A stretch of DNA of 64,000 nt from positions 13,432,524 through 13,496,523 of the forward strand of contig OX637343.1 in assembly GCA_951799405.1 (NCBI GenBank), read 5' to 3'. The DNA is from Agapetus fuscipes (lineage: Eukaryota > Arthropoda > Insecta > Trichoptera > Glossosomatidae). Shown here piece after piece: positions 1 through 12,147 of the stretch (positions are counted from its first letter, which is position 1; each line of letters begins with the position of its first letter). The notes beneath the pieces are model-generated. The model saw nothing but the letters and a program-made list of their open reading frames with translations. It ran no database searches and was not told where the DNA came from. Made by a program: the position numbers and the translations under genes.

Positions 1-677
1 AAGGCTGCCCGCGTGGCAACAGAAGTCTGCCCCAGTTTCCTCTCCGGGAGGCTTTCTAGGTTAGGTCATCCCCGGGAGGAGCGGGAGGGACGCACAAGGG
101 CGGGCTAGTGTGTCAATACTAAGGCCGGTGGGTTATTGATGTTGGCTGCAGTCGCTCAAACGCCGGAATGCTGAAATCCATACAATTAACCTGTGCCGGC
201 TTGTTGCTCTCCCTGTCTACGCTCTCACCGAATAATGTACCGCAATACTTTAATAGGCTTCAGTTCATGACATTGACAAGTATAATGTTTACAGTTTCAA
301 CTCTAGTATTTTTTTTTTTAACAAATATGTTAGGAGTTCGGTCATAAGATTTTTTTGTGCACAACAGTTTTCCCTAATGACAGAACACACTCATAGTCAT
401 CCACAAACTGGGAGCAACTCTGGTTGCGTTCAGAGCAAGAGGGCCAAGAACGATCTAAGGGACATGTCAGACATGATTTCACAATTCAGTGTCCTGGTCA
501 AAACCAAGTCATTGTATCGGCAAGCATAAGGGCCATTTCAGACTCAAATCATTCTGCCTGAATTATCTGGTTTACCGGACAAACTGCGTGAAAGGTTTCC
601 TACATTTTCATACACTACTTACTGCCTTCCGGATAGAAAAAAAAACTTCGACAAACCGGACAAAATGCGTCTAGTGT
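1..677. other. No gene recognised
   Basis: The first 120 bases are GC-richer than the rest, then the sequence becomes AT-rich. The only reading frame of note, 489-674 on the plus strand, is short, has ordinary composition and resembles no family I know. I see nothing I can name up to the hAT target-site copy at 678. Confidence 0.5.
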
Positions 678-685
678 GTAATGAC

Positions 686-1832
686 TAGGGACTGTAAAAT
701 AGTGGTGTTATTTTTTAGGAAATTCGCGTTATTTTTTTGTGAAATTCGCGTTATTTTTGATCAAAAACAGGGAAATTCGCGTTATTTTTCATGATAAACA
801 GCGAGATTTGATGTGATTTTTAGGGTTGATTAGATCAAAATAAAGGTTTATATAATTGCTAAACAAAATATATTACTAATATTTACAATTTATTATGTAA
901 ACAACAATATGTACCTTCAAAAACAATGAATAAACAACATCTGAATCAATACGAGTATCTGCAACCGAAGATGGTGGAAGTACCCACCGAAAACGTTTTT
1001 GGAATAAAAAATACTTAAGTGGTACCTACAAAACAATGTCTTTTAATTTTAGTTTCTTAATTTTTTTTATTATTTTTTTAAATAATCCTTTTTTACAAAA
1101 AACCATTGATTGAAAAAAGTATTAATATTTCAATGACACTCCGAATACCCTGCAAATATCCTTTTAAAATATTTAATTTTTGTGCATTTAGTCTCTAGAT
1201 GAGGGTTATCTCATTTTTCAAGGGATGTTGGCTTTTATGAAAGCCTCAAGTTGTGCTCTTGGCTAATCCAGCAACAGCTTCACTCCTTGAAGTATTTTCC
1301 TTCATTGATGTCACGATTCAAGTCTGCTTGGATGATCCAGGACAGTTTTGCTTATCATTATTTTTTTTAATAGAATAGATTTGTGAATAGGAATGCAATT
1401 CACCAACCTACTCTGCCTGGCCAGATACAGGTATTAATATTATTAATTAATAATTCATTATTGTTTATTTTAATGAATTATTCATTTTTAATTACCCAAT
1501 TACATATGTTGAACCAGGGTCAAATTTATGGTCAAATGACCCAGGTGGGGATCGAACCCCGCGTCTAGCGTTCTAGCGTGCTTAAACGTTGAAAGAGACC
1601 ATTTTTCCTGTGCTTTGCACCTTGCAAAGGGTTTTCGCAGGATTTTTTTCTTTCACCCAAAATCGTTGCGTTGCAAAAGCGATACATGACAACTTTTTCG
1701 CATAATTTCTACCAAAAGTACGAAAATTCGCGATATTTGCGTAAAACCTGAAATTTCGCGTTATTCGCGTAAAAACATCAAAATTCGCGAATAAATTCGT
1801 TTTATCGCGATCGCGAAATTTTCCAGTCCCTA
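686..1832. mobile_element. Non-autonomous hAT transposon with 8-bp TSD
   Basis: The element begins TAGGGACTGTAAAAT and ends with the inverted counterpart ATTTTCCAGTCCCTA. It is flanked on both sides by the identical octamer GTAATGAC (678-685 and 1833-1840). An 8-bp target-site duplication with short TIRs is the signature of hAT transposons. Both ends hold several subterminal copies of a motif around AAATTCGCGTTATTTTT (roughly 720-800 and 1725-1800), the kind of repeat hAT transposases bind. No transposase coding remnant is visible, so it is a non-autonomous or internally deleted copy of 1147 bp. Confidence 0.85.
1541..1590 (-). repeat. tRNA-like 3' half, probable SINE remnant
   Basis: On the minus strand this reads as a T-arm with the pol III B-box GGTTCGATCCCC inside a perfect short stem (1547-1560). 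No matching A-box or acceptor stem is present, so it is not a working tRNA gene. It lies inside the hAT element at 686-1832 and is probably a piece of a tRNA-derived SINE or tRNA pseudogene. Confidence 0.4.
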
Positions 1833-1840
1833 GTAATGAC

Positions 1841-4800
1841 TGTAACTGAGCTTTGACTATCCATTAAAATAATAAGGATACATTTGCCATATACAACCAC
1901 TTCTGACAGTTGTGTGGAAACTAAAACGCTGTATAAAACCGCTGCTAAACGAAGTCTCGATATTTTCTTTGGTAAACGTTTTGGTTTACTTTAAACATGA
2001 AGTTTTTATTAGGGGTACGTTGCAGTGTATTATGAGTAGTATACGAGCACGGAGCATTACAATGGATTTTATCTTATTCTGTTACGTATGTAAACACTGC
2101 TTCTATTTCATCGTCTAACAATGCAGTAAGACATGAAAGTACAGAATACTTGCGAAAACTGTACACGTTTTTTAAATGATCGCATACACGGAATTCATTA
2201 TTTCAAGATAATTGTTAAATGTATTATAAATTAAACAAAATAAGTACAACAATTTTCATGCATTATGTGAAAAAATAACAAAAATAATTGAAGGTTTTTT
2301 CTTTCAGAAAAACTATTTTTTCCTTTGCGAACTGAAATCTTTCTTTATTTACCGAAAAGTATCCCGGGCTATTTTTAAGAAAAGATTTATCTTACTCTTC
2401 AGAGCGGATTTCCCGAGTGAATGGTTTTTACGAGCTTAGGATAAACCGGCTTCTGAAATACCACAAAAATATTATTTCATCGTTCGATATATTATTAATA
2501 AAACTTTTTATTTCAAATCTGATTTCAATATTATATCGGCATTTTGAAATATTTGGCATATTGAAATGTCACCTGAATGTGTACACAAATGGCATGTAAA
2601 ACACATGAATTAGAATACATTAAAAAAACTAAAGCAAACCAGTTTTCAGCGAGCACGCTTTACAATAAATTATTGGAAATATGTATTTGGCAAGCGCGTG
2701 TTAGTATTGAATTTTTTTTTGCATTCAGTACCCACGTTAGCGTTTAAGTTTTTTATATGGAAATTAATATGCTCACTAAAAGGACAGTTTAAGTTTACAT
2801 ATATTATTTGGTCAACGCTATGGTTGAGTTTATTGATAAGTTTGATACTAGGCGCGCAGAACAACTAAAGACTAGTAGAGCATCTATCTGCTCGGTCACT
2901 ATGCGCTCCTGGTATTTTCGTGACGAATTCTTCGCTAGACTTTCTGACGATTAGTCGACATCGTTTCGGTAAAGTCAAATGCAAATTTGACAATTTGCCA
3001 ATGATGTAACCTTCCAACATTTGAGTTGTACTATATTTAATGTTACACTTCCCATTTGCAAGCCAGAACATATTTCACACACGATTTTACGGCTACACGT
3101 GCTTCCAATTTCGACACACCCGTAATCTACTTATTCTGGCACTTCATAATTAAATGTAAATAAAAATTGCACATAAAAATTGTAATTTTTACACTTCTTA
3201 TGATTGCAATCACTTAAAACAATGAAAAAATAAATTATTCATTGAAATTTAAATAGTAATTCACGAATGAAATAATTTACAACATAAATGTCTAGTTTTA
3301 CGGAATTGTATAAAATAAAGTTTCAGACAATCCGTGTCAATTAATTAATATAAAATTTATCTGCATGTTTAAAAAGCCTCCTAGCCGGTTTAACGCATTT
3401 TTTTTAAATCTTGCAATTCATATTATGAATACGATTAGAGCACAAAGGTTATCGAGCGATGATTGTCGATTTGAAATATTAATTAAAACATTGAGCGTTT
3501 GTATCGAGTCACTTGAGTAATTAATAAAATTTAGAGGTCGGCCGCAGCAAGGCCAGGGCGGAGGCGAGTCTCTTGCACATTGAAAAATGTGACTAATAAT
3601 AAAACGCTAAAATAACGTTGGGTTTTCGTGTCGCCTTCGCATCTTATCTGCGGGAATATTCGTGCAAATTGTGCGAAACAAGACATCGTGCGGTGTTATT
3701 TCTGATTCCGAGCAGTGTTGCGTCACTTTTAACCGGCCGGCGAGTTCCTTCAGTGTGCCGGCTAGGAAAAATACTGAAACAACTGTCAAGCGTGGGCTTT
3801 TTCAGGAAACTGAATCATATGTGTTATTTTTACATTTTTGTGAAGGAAGTATTCTTAAATAAAGAATTTGATGACAGGCTATCCTAAATAAACTTTCGAA
3901 TTTTCCGAATTATTATTTTTGAGGGAAATATTCTAATGAGATTTTTTTTAATAGATAAAAAAACGGCCATTTTTAGTAATACTTTGCTGCGAACTTCTAT
4001 TATAAATAATTAATTGGTGTAACGCAACTTTACAAAAATTGGAAAGTATTCTATGTGTTTTCACTTTAAAGCTATATAATTAATTAAAAATGATACACTA
4101 ATCTTATCAAGTTTGGAAAATACAGCATCAATTCTATTTATGATACAATAGGAAAACCTCACATAAATCTCTTACCCTGAATAAAATAGTATAGGATAGC
4201 TGAAAACTAGGAGGTACGTACAATATAAATAAAGGTCCAGCTTCATTTGGCACGCGAGACATGAATCGGATTATATGTGGGACCCAGATAACATAACTGA
4301 TGGACGTTAACAAATGCAGACGCCAAACTAAATTGAATGGGCGTTTGATTTCATAATTTATAGTTCCTAAAGATGATATGCACATGTGCACTTTGCGGAA
4401 GAGGAATGCAATAATGTGTTTACATAATCGATTCAGTAACTCGTCATGACATTATGCATTTACTAAAATAAATTACCAGGGGTTGAGAAAATGCAAAGAG
4501 GAATATGGAATGCTATGGTAGATTGTACATATTTACTTGTAATACTTTTATGCAAGAATAATGTAAGATGCCCTTTGGTAGACTTTCTGCTTTGGTAACA
4601 GCATAAACTCTTTATTGTCGATGCCTATCTGTCTAACAAGTTCTCCGTTTATTTTCTGCTTGCCTGTTACCGCTGCTCGCTTGGCTGGGAGGGAGCTATT
4701 TAGGAGAGCAGAAGTGTGCAGGAGATTTGGCGTGGGTGCATCTTGCAGTGCTTGGCACTCGTATTAGATAATGAATGTTTAACAGGCAAGACCAGATGCC

Positions 4801-6179
4801 CCACAGAAATAGATAGAGTCGCTGATGCACGCGCATGTGACTGCAGAAAACATTTTACAGGTGACGATCTAGTGACCTATAACGAGATATATAAGTCATT
4901 CGTGAAACGCGTAAAACTTCTGATATCTTGTGCTCTCTTGAGTCATGATACTCTGCAAGTCTTTGAAACCAGTAAAAACGTGTTCGATCAAGAACTTATT
5001 TCATTTTATAGACGATGTCTCTGATGTCTAACGATGACATTAAAAATATAACCTTTCACCTAATTCATAGTTCAATTAGTGGCATATTTAGTTACTATAA
5101 AAAATACATAAATTTGTGATTAAACTCACACGAAAGCTGTTGCGGACTACGACAGATGAAAACATAAATCAAATAGGAGGTCACAAGTTGGAGAGGATAA
5201 TTTTAATGAAACCGTCAAGGATGCATAACAGAAGATATCATGGTAGATACGATCAAATCAAGATGACGAAATATAGTTAAGATATCCAATCCCCAAACCA
5301 GGTTGTCGTGCCAATGATGATATATTGGATGCTGTTGCAAAAATATCGATACAAAAGTCAGAAAGCGTCACCTTGATATTTAAAGATTGCGAAATATTTT
5401 TAGAGAAACGCAAAAGGAAGTGTTATGACAAACACAAGTCGCGAAGCTAACCTCGGTGATAACGCTCAGTGTTTTATCTACCTACCTCGTGTGTTATGTT
5501 CGTACTCGACCTTCGACAAACTCAGTTTGGCTATGACGTAAAAAATCATATATTCATAATTCAAAGTTAACAGCGATAAAAAGAAATAACGAGGCAGATA
5601 TCAATAATTTGGTATATCAGTAAATATTTGTTGTTTCAGCCTGTTTACTTACCGTTTCAATCATCAAAAGAAATAATTTACATACCGTGTAATGTTTGAT
5701 TTGAAAATTCTGAAATAAAGAAACAGTAACTATGTACCTCTAAATTCTAATACAAAATTTACAAAAGAAAACATGGTGATGGAAGATATCCAATATTTAT
5801 GACTGAAAGAAGTATTAGGGCAGCAGAGAATAGAAGCGAAAATAATGTGAAATACGGTTTGGCTGTAACCAGTTGATGAAAGACTATAATATAAAGAGTA
5901 CCTACATGTATTAATTTTAACTTTCACATTGTTATGCAGAAAAAGAAATGTAGCAGAATGTCAAAAGTACCTAAAGATATTCGAAAGATGTCATTTATGT
6001 ATACTTAAACAAAACTAAAATGGAAAATGATTTATTCGTGTTTCATTGAGGGAAGACATTTCATGTTTTACGGCACACTTAAAAATAAAATATTAATGCG
6101 GCAAAACAATCAAAATGAAATTCCGATGAAACAATGCACCGCACCGAAAATATTTTTACACAGATAGAGATAGATTACA
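1841..6179. other. AT-rich gene-poor stretch
   Basis: No exon with recognisable protein similarity was found. A 102-codon plus-strand frame at 4716-5024 is the longest; it has no known domain and no splice context that I can support, so I do not call it a gene. The rest is AT-rich with short homopolymer runs. Confidence 0.45.
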
Positions 6180-6427
6180 CAATCCGCACACACGAAGCGA
6201 CTGACATTGCAACACGAATCCGAGTTATAAATTAGAAGTGGAACCCTGACCCCGTTATGTGGCGGGGAAAGAAAAATGTGCTAGGCGAAGAGGAAATCCT
6301 ACCGAATAGCCTCATTGCCGTGTGCGCGTGCACTGTCTAGGGTTACGCCACATGTGTGACGTCATGCCTGTAGAAAGTGCACACTTTTTGTGAACAGAGT
6401 TACTTTCCGCGAAGAGAAAATGTAAGT
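6180..6427 (+). promoter_or_regulatory. Possible promoter or noncoding first exon with palindromic CRE
   Basis: This block is clearly GC-richer than its surroundings and contains the full palindromic cAMP-response element TGACGTCA at 6357-6364. It ends in a strong 5' splice-site consensus GTAAGT at 6422. GC-rich sequence, CRE and donor together look like a noncoding first exon and promoter on the plus strand. No coding sequence or downstream partner exon is identified, so this is speculative. Confidence 0.25.
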
Positions 6428-6545
6428 CGATTTTCATTTTGTTGCTACTTTATCAATTCATTATTATTTGGTACAAATGCAGCTCTACTTGATTGATTGA
6501 ATTATAATAACATTTCCAAGTATTTTTTTTATTTGAAATTTATAG

Positions 6546-6977
6546 GTAAATTGTGTTCAGAGATTAAGCTTTTGTTCACTTTTGTCTTGATTTATTCTTC
6601 AAATCGTCATATGACATCAAAATCTACTATGAAAAAGATCATACAAATTATTTAAAAATTCAAATGGATAAAAACAGAGTTTAATTCACTTTTTTATTTC
6701 TTTTTTTGTGCTCGAACATTTTCGCCTAATAAGGCATCTTCAGGAGTAGAATGGTTCTGATGGCAGAACCATTCTACTCCTGAAGATGCCTTATTAGGCG
6801 AAAATGTTCGAGCACAAAAAAAGAAATAAAAAAGTGAATTAAACTCTGTTTTTATCCATTTGAATTTTTAAATAATTTGTATGATCTTTTTCATAGTAGA
6901 TTTTGATGTCATATGACGATTTGAAGAATAAATCAAGACAAAAGTGAACAAAAGCTGAACCTCTGAACACAATTTAC
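6546..6977. repeat. Near-perfect 214-bp-arm inverted repeat with Penelope-like hairpin motif
   Basis: Arms 6546-6759 and 6764-6977 are near-perfect reverse complements separated by a 4-nt loop, so a transcript would fold into a hairpin of more than 200 bp. Each arm carries the motif CTGAAGATGCC-TTATT-AGGCGAAAA (right arm 6780-6804, mirrored at 6719-6743), also found at 10257, 36951, 40126 and 50700. The motif joins this to the Penelope-like copies elsewhere in the window. I found no convincing target-site duplication here. Confidence 0.85.
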
Positions 6978-9940
6978 AGAGCTAAGCTGCAGCACACATT
7001 ATAAATACACTTAATATGTTTTTAGCAGCTCGTTTTTAAAATAAAATAACGTCTAGAAAATTATTTTACCTATGTCCTACAGGTGACGTGGCTTGCAAGT
7101 ACTGAATACAAAGTCTTTGTCATGAAAAATACCTGAAAAAAGTTGCAGACTGGTTTCCAGCTAATTCCTTAGCAAGGTGGTCTGAAGGGTAACAACCACA
7201 GACGACTCACTATTTGACGAGTGCGTTGATAGAAATTTCACTGTAGCAAATGAAATGTCAGGCGAATGTGAATGACTCCCAATTATAATTAGATTTACTA
7301 ATGTGGGCAAGTTCTCAGTAATGTGTAAGAGAATTTAGTATTTTGAGGAAAATTTATTAGCTACTTTTTATAACTTCTCTTTTCCTTAAAGTTCTCCCTA
7401 TGATATTCATCACACGAAGAAAGCAAGCAAGAAAGCATATACTCGTAGTTATCGCATCATGAAAAGGTACAATAAAAATTATGAATGATATTTAATATTG
7501 GTTTGCAAATAAATGGTAGAAAATGAAAATAATAAACAACGTAAAAAAGAGATGAAATAAAGTCTAGGTTTCAAACTTCCTACAAACTTTACAGGAAGCA
7601 GATATGTTTTGGAAAGCGAGTCTAGCGAAAGAAGAAGCTTTGTACGTGGTAGTTAATGTAATTGTCTGCCAAACCATGGCAATATTCCGCAGATTGCAAA
7701 ATCTATCGATCAAGAGTGACGTGTACGGAGAAAGTGATCCACATAATTTGAAAACGGCAATGAAGCGGCGTCCTTGCCGGGCGGAAGCGGTAAAAAGCGA
7801 ACCTCTGAGAACACTCGGTGCCGTGAAATCTTGCTACGTGTTGCAACAGTACCACAAGAATACTCTGCGTGTAAACTCAACCTCAAAAAAATGTATAAAA
7901 ATTAAAACGCTCTCTAAAATGCTGTTTTAGGTTACGTACATATTTTTGGTAAATTTTGTGGTTGAGCTCTAACGTTAGGTTTTGTACTTAGCAACGCTAT
8001 AATTGCGAACATTCCTTACGGGTACTCATGCGGGGAAAAAAACGTTGCGTCAATCTTACTACTGCGGTAGCGGTACAATAAAACAAAATACGTACTATTT
8101 ATAGTAGACACAAAAATTATTCGTAATATCATGAAAAATTAACGTTTACTTGAGCGACATTTTTTTTTTGGAATGGCAGGTGTGAAAGATTTTTTTTTCT
8201 ATTCTCCTTTCACAATTACAATTTCCTATTGATTTTAAGTTAACTCAGCCTTCACAAGAAATGAGAACCAACCCGTTTGGGGGCTGGGAAACTAGCACCT
8301 TTTGCCCGCCCCCTTTAACTGTAAAAATAGGTAGGTTCCACATGTCACATGCGACCCCTTTAAGGATAACGCTGTTATAAATATTGCACTATATGTGCAG
8401 TTTAGTTGTGTTGCATTCATATCATTGACAAATATTGAACAAAGTATCCAAATTTTAAAACACTACAACGGTGGATTTAACAATTTAGCGTTTTTTTTAT
8501 AAAAAATAAAAGATAAAACTTATAACAAAGTCAAATGAAAATGAAAGAGAAATCAGTTGAAAGATACTACGATCAAGATCTAAATCTGTGGTTCAACTGA
8601 AACAACTGAAATTCTGAAAACTGCTTTAATACTCTTATATACAGAAAATATACATAACAAAAAAAATACTTCACGTGGAGCATCTTCAATCTTTGCCACA
8701 GTAAAAAACCTTCCAGAAAGAAGTCAAAAAGAAAAAATAACTGCGGCAGTTTTTTTTTCAAAGTGTTCACAAGCTCAAAAAAGAGTTTACAAAAGAGGCT
8801 GTGGAAGCAAGACCCGAGGCAGCGAAGGCCGAAGCCGGTGGAGGGAAAGGCTTACGTCACTTGGTGCGCGCAACTCCTGGGCAACCATCGCGCTCGTGGA
8901 CTGTCGTGGATTGTCGTGGATTGTCGTGGATTGTCGTGAGTGCCTCGCATTGCAAACGTGAATTACTTTCACTCGCAGCTACATTTCTACGGTAATTATT
9001 TCGTGGAAGAATCGCTTAATGCATGTAATACAATTATATTTTGTTGCTCTATTAAACACGAGATTTATTGAGAAATTACAACTTGTAATGCGTCACTTGA
9101 AAATGGTTGATTTAATATACAATGTAACTAACGATCACAGTCTTAGTATCATAAAAGTTCTCAAAAAATAGTTATGTGATCAAACTGTTTTCTCTAAAAC
9201 TTGAACGGTGTTATTCGCACATAAAACATCAAGGCCTCAACTGTCACCTAACGTGAATTTTCCACCGAAAAAACGATGATCCAAGGACCAGCTTTATATC
9301 AAATGTTGTCAATAATCCTGTTTGCGTTTATCAGAATGAAAATTGGCAGTTGAGATTCTGAATGTAAAGATCTAAAAAGTACTGAGAGTACTTTAAAAAA
9401 AAACAATGCAACGGCTTTGTGTCCTATATTCCATCATACAGGGAAGGATGGAGGGACGACGGGCTGCAGATCGAAGTAAAACATCCTGTTTGAAGAACCT
9501 GAGGACGTTGTTTTGCAGAAGCTCAAGATTTTTCTTTCCCGCACCAAACTTCACTGAAAAGGCACAAGAAGAATAAATTCTGGAGTTTTTAATTTCATAA
9601 GAGATCGAAAAAAGCCCATCAGTCGTGTCGAGCGTGGAGCCAATTAATCATGAGATCAGCCTATGATTATTTTTTAGGTAGAAAAAAGTGAACGCAAGTA
9701 GCAATCGACATTATATTTTATTTCTACTCCCAGCAGCTCATCCTCGCGCCATTACAAAACCTTGTATGTAAATGTTACGTTTTTATACCGGCAAACCTTC
9801 ACACACATATCTGGCCTACAATTAAAACATGCCAAGCTTTGCATACAGCACACTTTTCTACATTCCAAAAATGTAACGTCATTTTCGTACGCGCGTAAAT
9901 CTAGATCTGAGTATCATGTACTGGATTGAAGAAATTAATA
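6978..9940. other. Gene-poor stretch with one GC-rich patch
   Basis: A plus-strand frame of 108 codons (7604-7930) resembles no family I know. A GC-rich patch at about 8800-8945 is open on both strands only because of its composition; it contains a 10-bp tandem repeat (TCGTGGATTG, about 4.5 copies, 8894-8938). It could be a CpG-rich regulatory patch. Nothing else is recognised. Confidence 0.4.
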
Positions 9941-9952
9941 TACTGTGTTTAT

Positions 9953-10353
9953 ATTATCTAGGTTTTTGGCAGTTACTACGTGAAAGTTTCCTTTCATACC
10001 CACAAACTAAAACTCCTTCACTCCATTCCCTACAAAGGTAAAATCATGAATAATTTTGAAAACCTAGAAATCCAAAAAAATATTAATTCAGTAAGTAATC
10101 TCTTAAATAGTATTATATTTCCTAACACTTCTTCCCTACTTTCTATGTTTCCTACTACACCCCGCCCACATAACACTCCCCCCCCCCCCTCCCCCTCAGT
10201 AATTCAAATCCTCACGTCATAATGTATTGTATTTGTATGTTAGTTTATATTTACACCTGAAGATGGGAGGTATTGCTTCTCCCGAAACCGGTAGTGTTTA
10301 AAAAATAATAAAAGCTCATGTGAATTGTAACAAAGAAGTTTTTTATTTTAATC
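9953..10353 (+). mobile_element. 5'-truncated Penelope-like element (3' end) with 12-bp TSD
   Basis: The insertion is bounded by the identical 12-mer TACTGTGTTTAT at 9941-9952 and 10354-10365. Inside is the end of a reading frame (about 9980-10222) whose residues KLKLLHSIPYKGKIMNNFEN, followed by LEIQK, resemble the C-terminal ends of Penelope-type reverse transcriptase/endonuclease ORFs. This assignment rests on pattern recognition, not alignment. After a stop and a C-rich stretch comes the hairpin motif CTGAAGATG-GGAG...CTCC-CGAAA at 10257-10290, then an AATAAAA-containing tail. It is the only copy that links the hairpin motif to coding sequence. Confidence 0.6.
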
Positions 10354-10665
10354 TACTGTGTTTATTCTTTTCATCTATTTCCAGCATTTTTTTCTGCGAG
10401 AGATTTCAATTAGAAGCTAAATTCTATGAAAAATTTGACTGTTGTATTTGATATCTCCCCTCCCGCTAGCTTTGCTGACGCACAAACCATTAAGCCATCG
10501 ACCGGACTTACATTATTTTTGGTCTAAATTGAGTCCAACACAAAAATTCCAGCAAAAAAGTGTACGACCAAGGCTGCTCCAATCACCGTGTAATATTTTG
10601 CAACGATGGTGTAAGTGTTGCAGATTTCCTTTTAACACCTTCCAGCAAACATAGCGGTATCTTTC

Positions 10666-10815
10666 TGTACCTAAGTATAAAATTTAACGGTTTAGCTCAG
10701 CCATAGCGTTTCACTTAAAATGTATTGAAAGCAAAACATCACCTCATGTGAACGTTTTTGTTTTTTAGTAAAACGCTAGGGTTGGGTTCAAACGTAAAAA
10801 TGTATACTTACTTGA
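10666..10815. repeat. Short repeat (MITE-like), GTACC-AAGTATAAA family
   Basis: This diverged copy of a 130-150 bp repeat is also present at 40551-40677 and 43967-44100. It starts with GTACCTAAGTATAAA and shares interior blocks (AACGGTTTAGCTC, an AACG/GCGTTT block, AAAATGTAT). In the 40551 copy the two ends are inverted (ACCCAAGTATAAA against TTTATACTTGGGGT), which suggests a small DNA-transposon derivative. Confidence 0.5.
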
Positions 10816-12147
10816 GGCACTGGACAAGCAACTCACTGCGATACACCTGCCGAGTGATTCATGTCCACAACATTATATGTAAATGTGTAGTATGAAAATA
10901 TACTATGAAAATCAACCACGACTCATGAGAAAGGAAATCAAAGACATAATAACTGAGCAGGTTTGAAAAACGTCCAGGAATTTTTGCAGGCTTGGACACC
11001 TCAGGGACATCCTGGGAACAGTTGTGTAAAAAGGGTTCGATAAGATGAAGAAACGATGGAAAAGAGGAAACAGTGGCGGCAAAGCTTCTAACAAAGAGAG
11101 CTTAGATATCCAGATAGTAATCCAGAGTATTGGCACTGATGTTTATGGTATGGGTATTTTCGGATAAAAACCCTGGATCTCGGTAACATAGAAAAGAGGT
11201 TGATTATCGAGTAAAAATCACCTGAGATGTATTTATTATTAGGTAGTATTTTAGTGTTATTTATCTACAAAGAACCCTGCAATTAACTGCAGACCTTTGT
11301 ATTCATTTACAAAATCAAGACAATAAAAAATAATACAGAACCTGGCCTTCGATATGATAGGAGGCTTTAGAATGAGTATATTTCATAAGTTAAACAATAA
11401 AAAAAACATTCAATTCCTTCATGCTGCTACTAGATATAAGTACATAGCTTCAATTAGCATCCGTTGGGCAAGACAAGCAGGGCACGAATTATTGATGATT
11501 ATAAAAAATTAGGACGATCGATTTACATGTAAGGCCGCGCAGTGATTGCAGCAAAGCCAGCGTGTGGGTAAATGTTAAGCGATCATGCGAACGTGTAATT
11601 AAAATATCTAATCACGTATTTATGAATTGGTTTTCACATAATGAAGTACTTCTACTAATTTACACTCACACCAGCAGATCCACCACGCTGGGCACGATTA
11701 CCTAATATGCTCTACGCTTCTACGGCATTTACATGAAGTGCTTTGTTGCAAGGCTACATTGATTTTTTTGGCGTTTTGGAAAGGATTTAATTCGTTCAAA
11801 ATTATCAACGCGCTACCCTCCTGATAAAAAAACTACCATTCCCTTATTGTACTTATTCTCTAATCCAGCGGCTATTCCACTAGGGATGTGTCTCCACTTC
11901 GTTCATCTCCTCGACTTTTATCACACTCGTCATTTCTCTCACTCTGTATATTCCATTCATTCCTTCAACAGGTATTTATTTATTTATTTATTTGAGAAAA
12001 CTACAGCTTTATAAAAAGTAATTACAATGGTGTTCTTAAAATTAATGTAAGCCAAAATTGTTTCTTCTATTTAAAATTATAGAGATAGAATAATAATTTG
12101 ATCAGTATGCTGAGCTAGTATTGATATATAAGAGAAAATTGAGAAGA
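10816..12147. other. No gene recognised
   Basis: AT-rich sequence with a (TTTA)n tract near 11972-11993. The minus-strand frame at 10912-11136 has no recognisable domain. Nothing else can be named. Confidence 0.4.

Noticed and set aside
1541..1590. Functional tRNA gene
   Set aside because: Only the T-arm is present.
4716..5024. 102-codon plus-strand frame
   Set aside because: No known domain, no supporting signals; length is possible by chance in 64 kb.
6719..6804. Complete functional hammerhead ribozyme
   Set aside because: Core-like strings are present but stems I and III and a cleavage triplet could not be placed; kept only as a motif resemblance.
7604..7930. 108-codon plus-strand frame
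   Set aside because: No recognisable similarity or exon signals.
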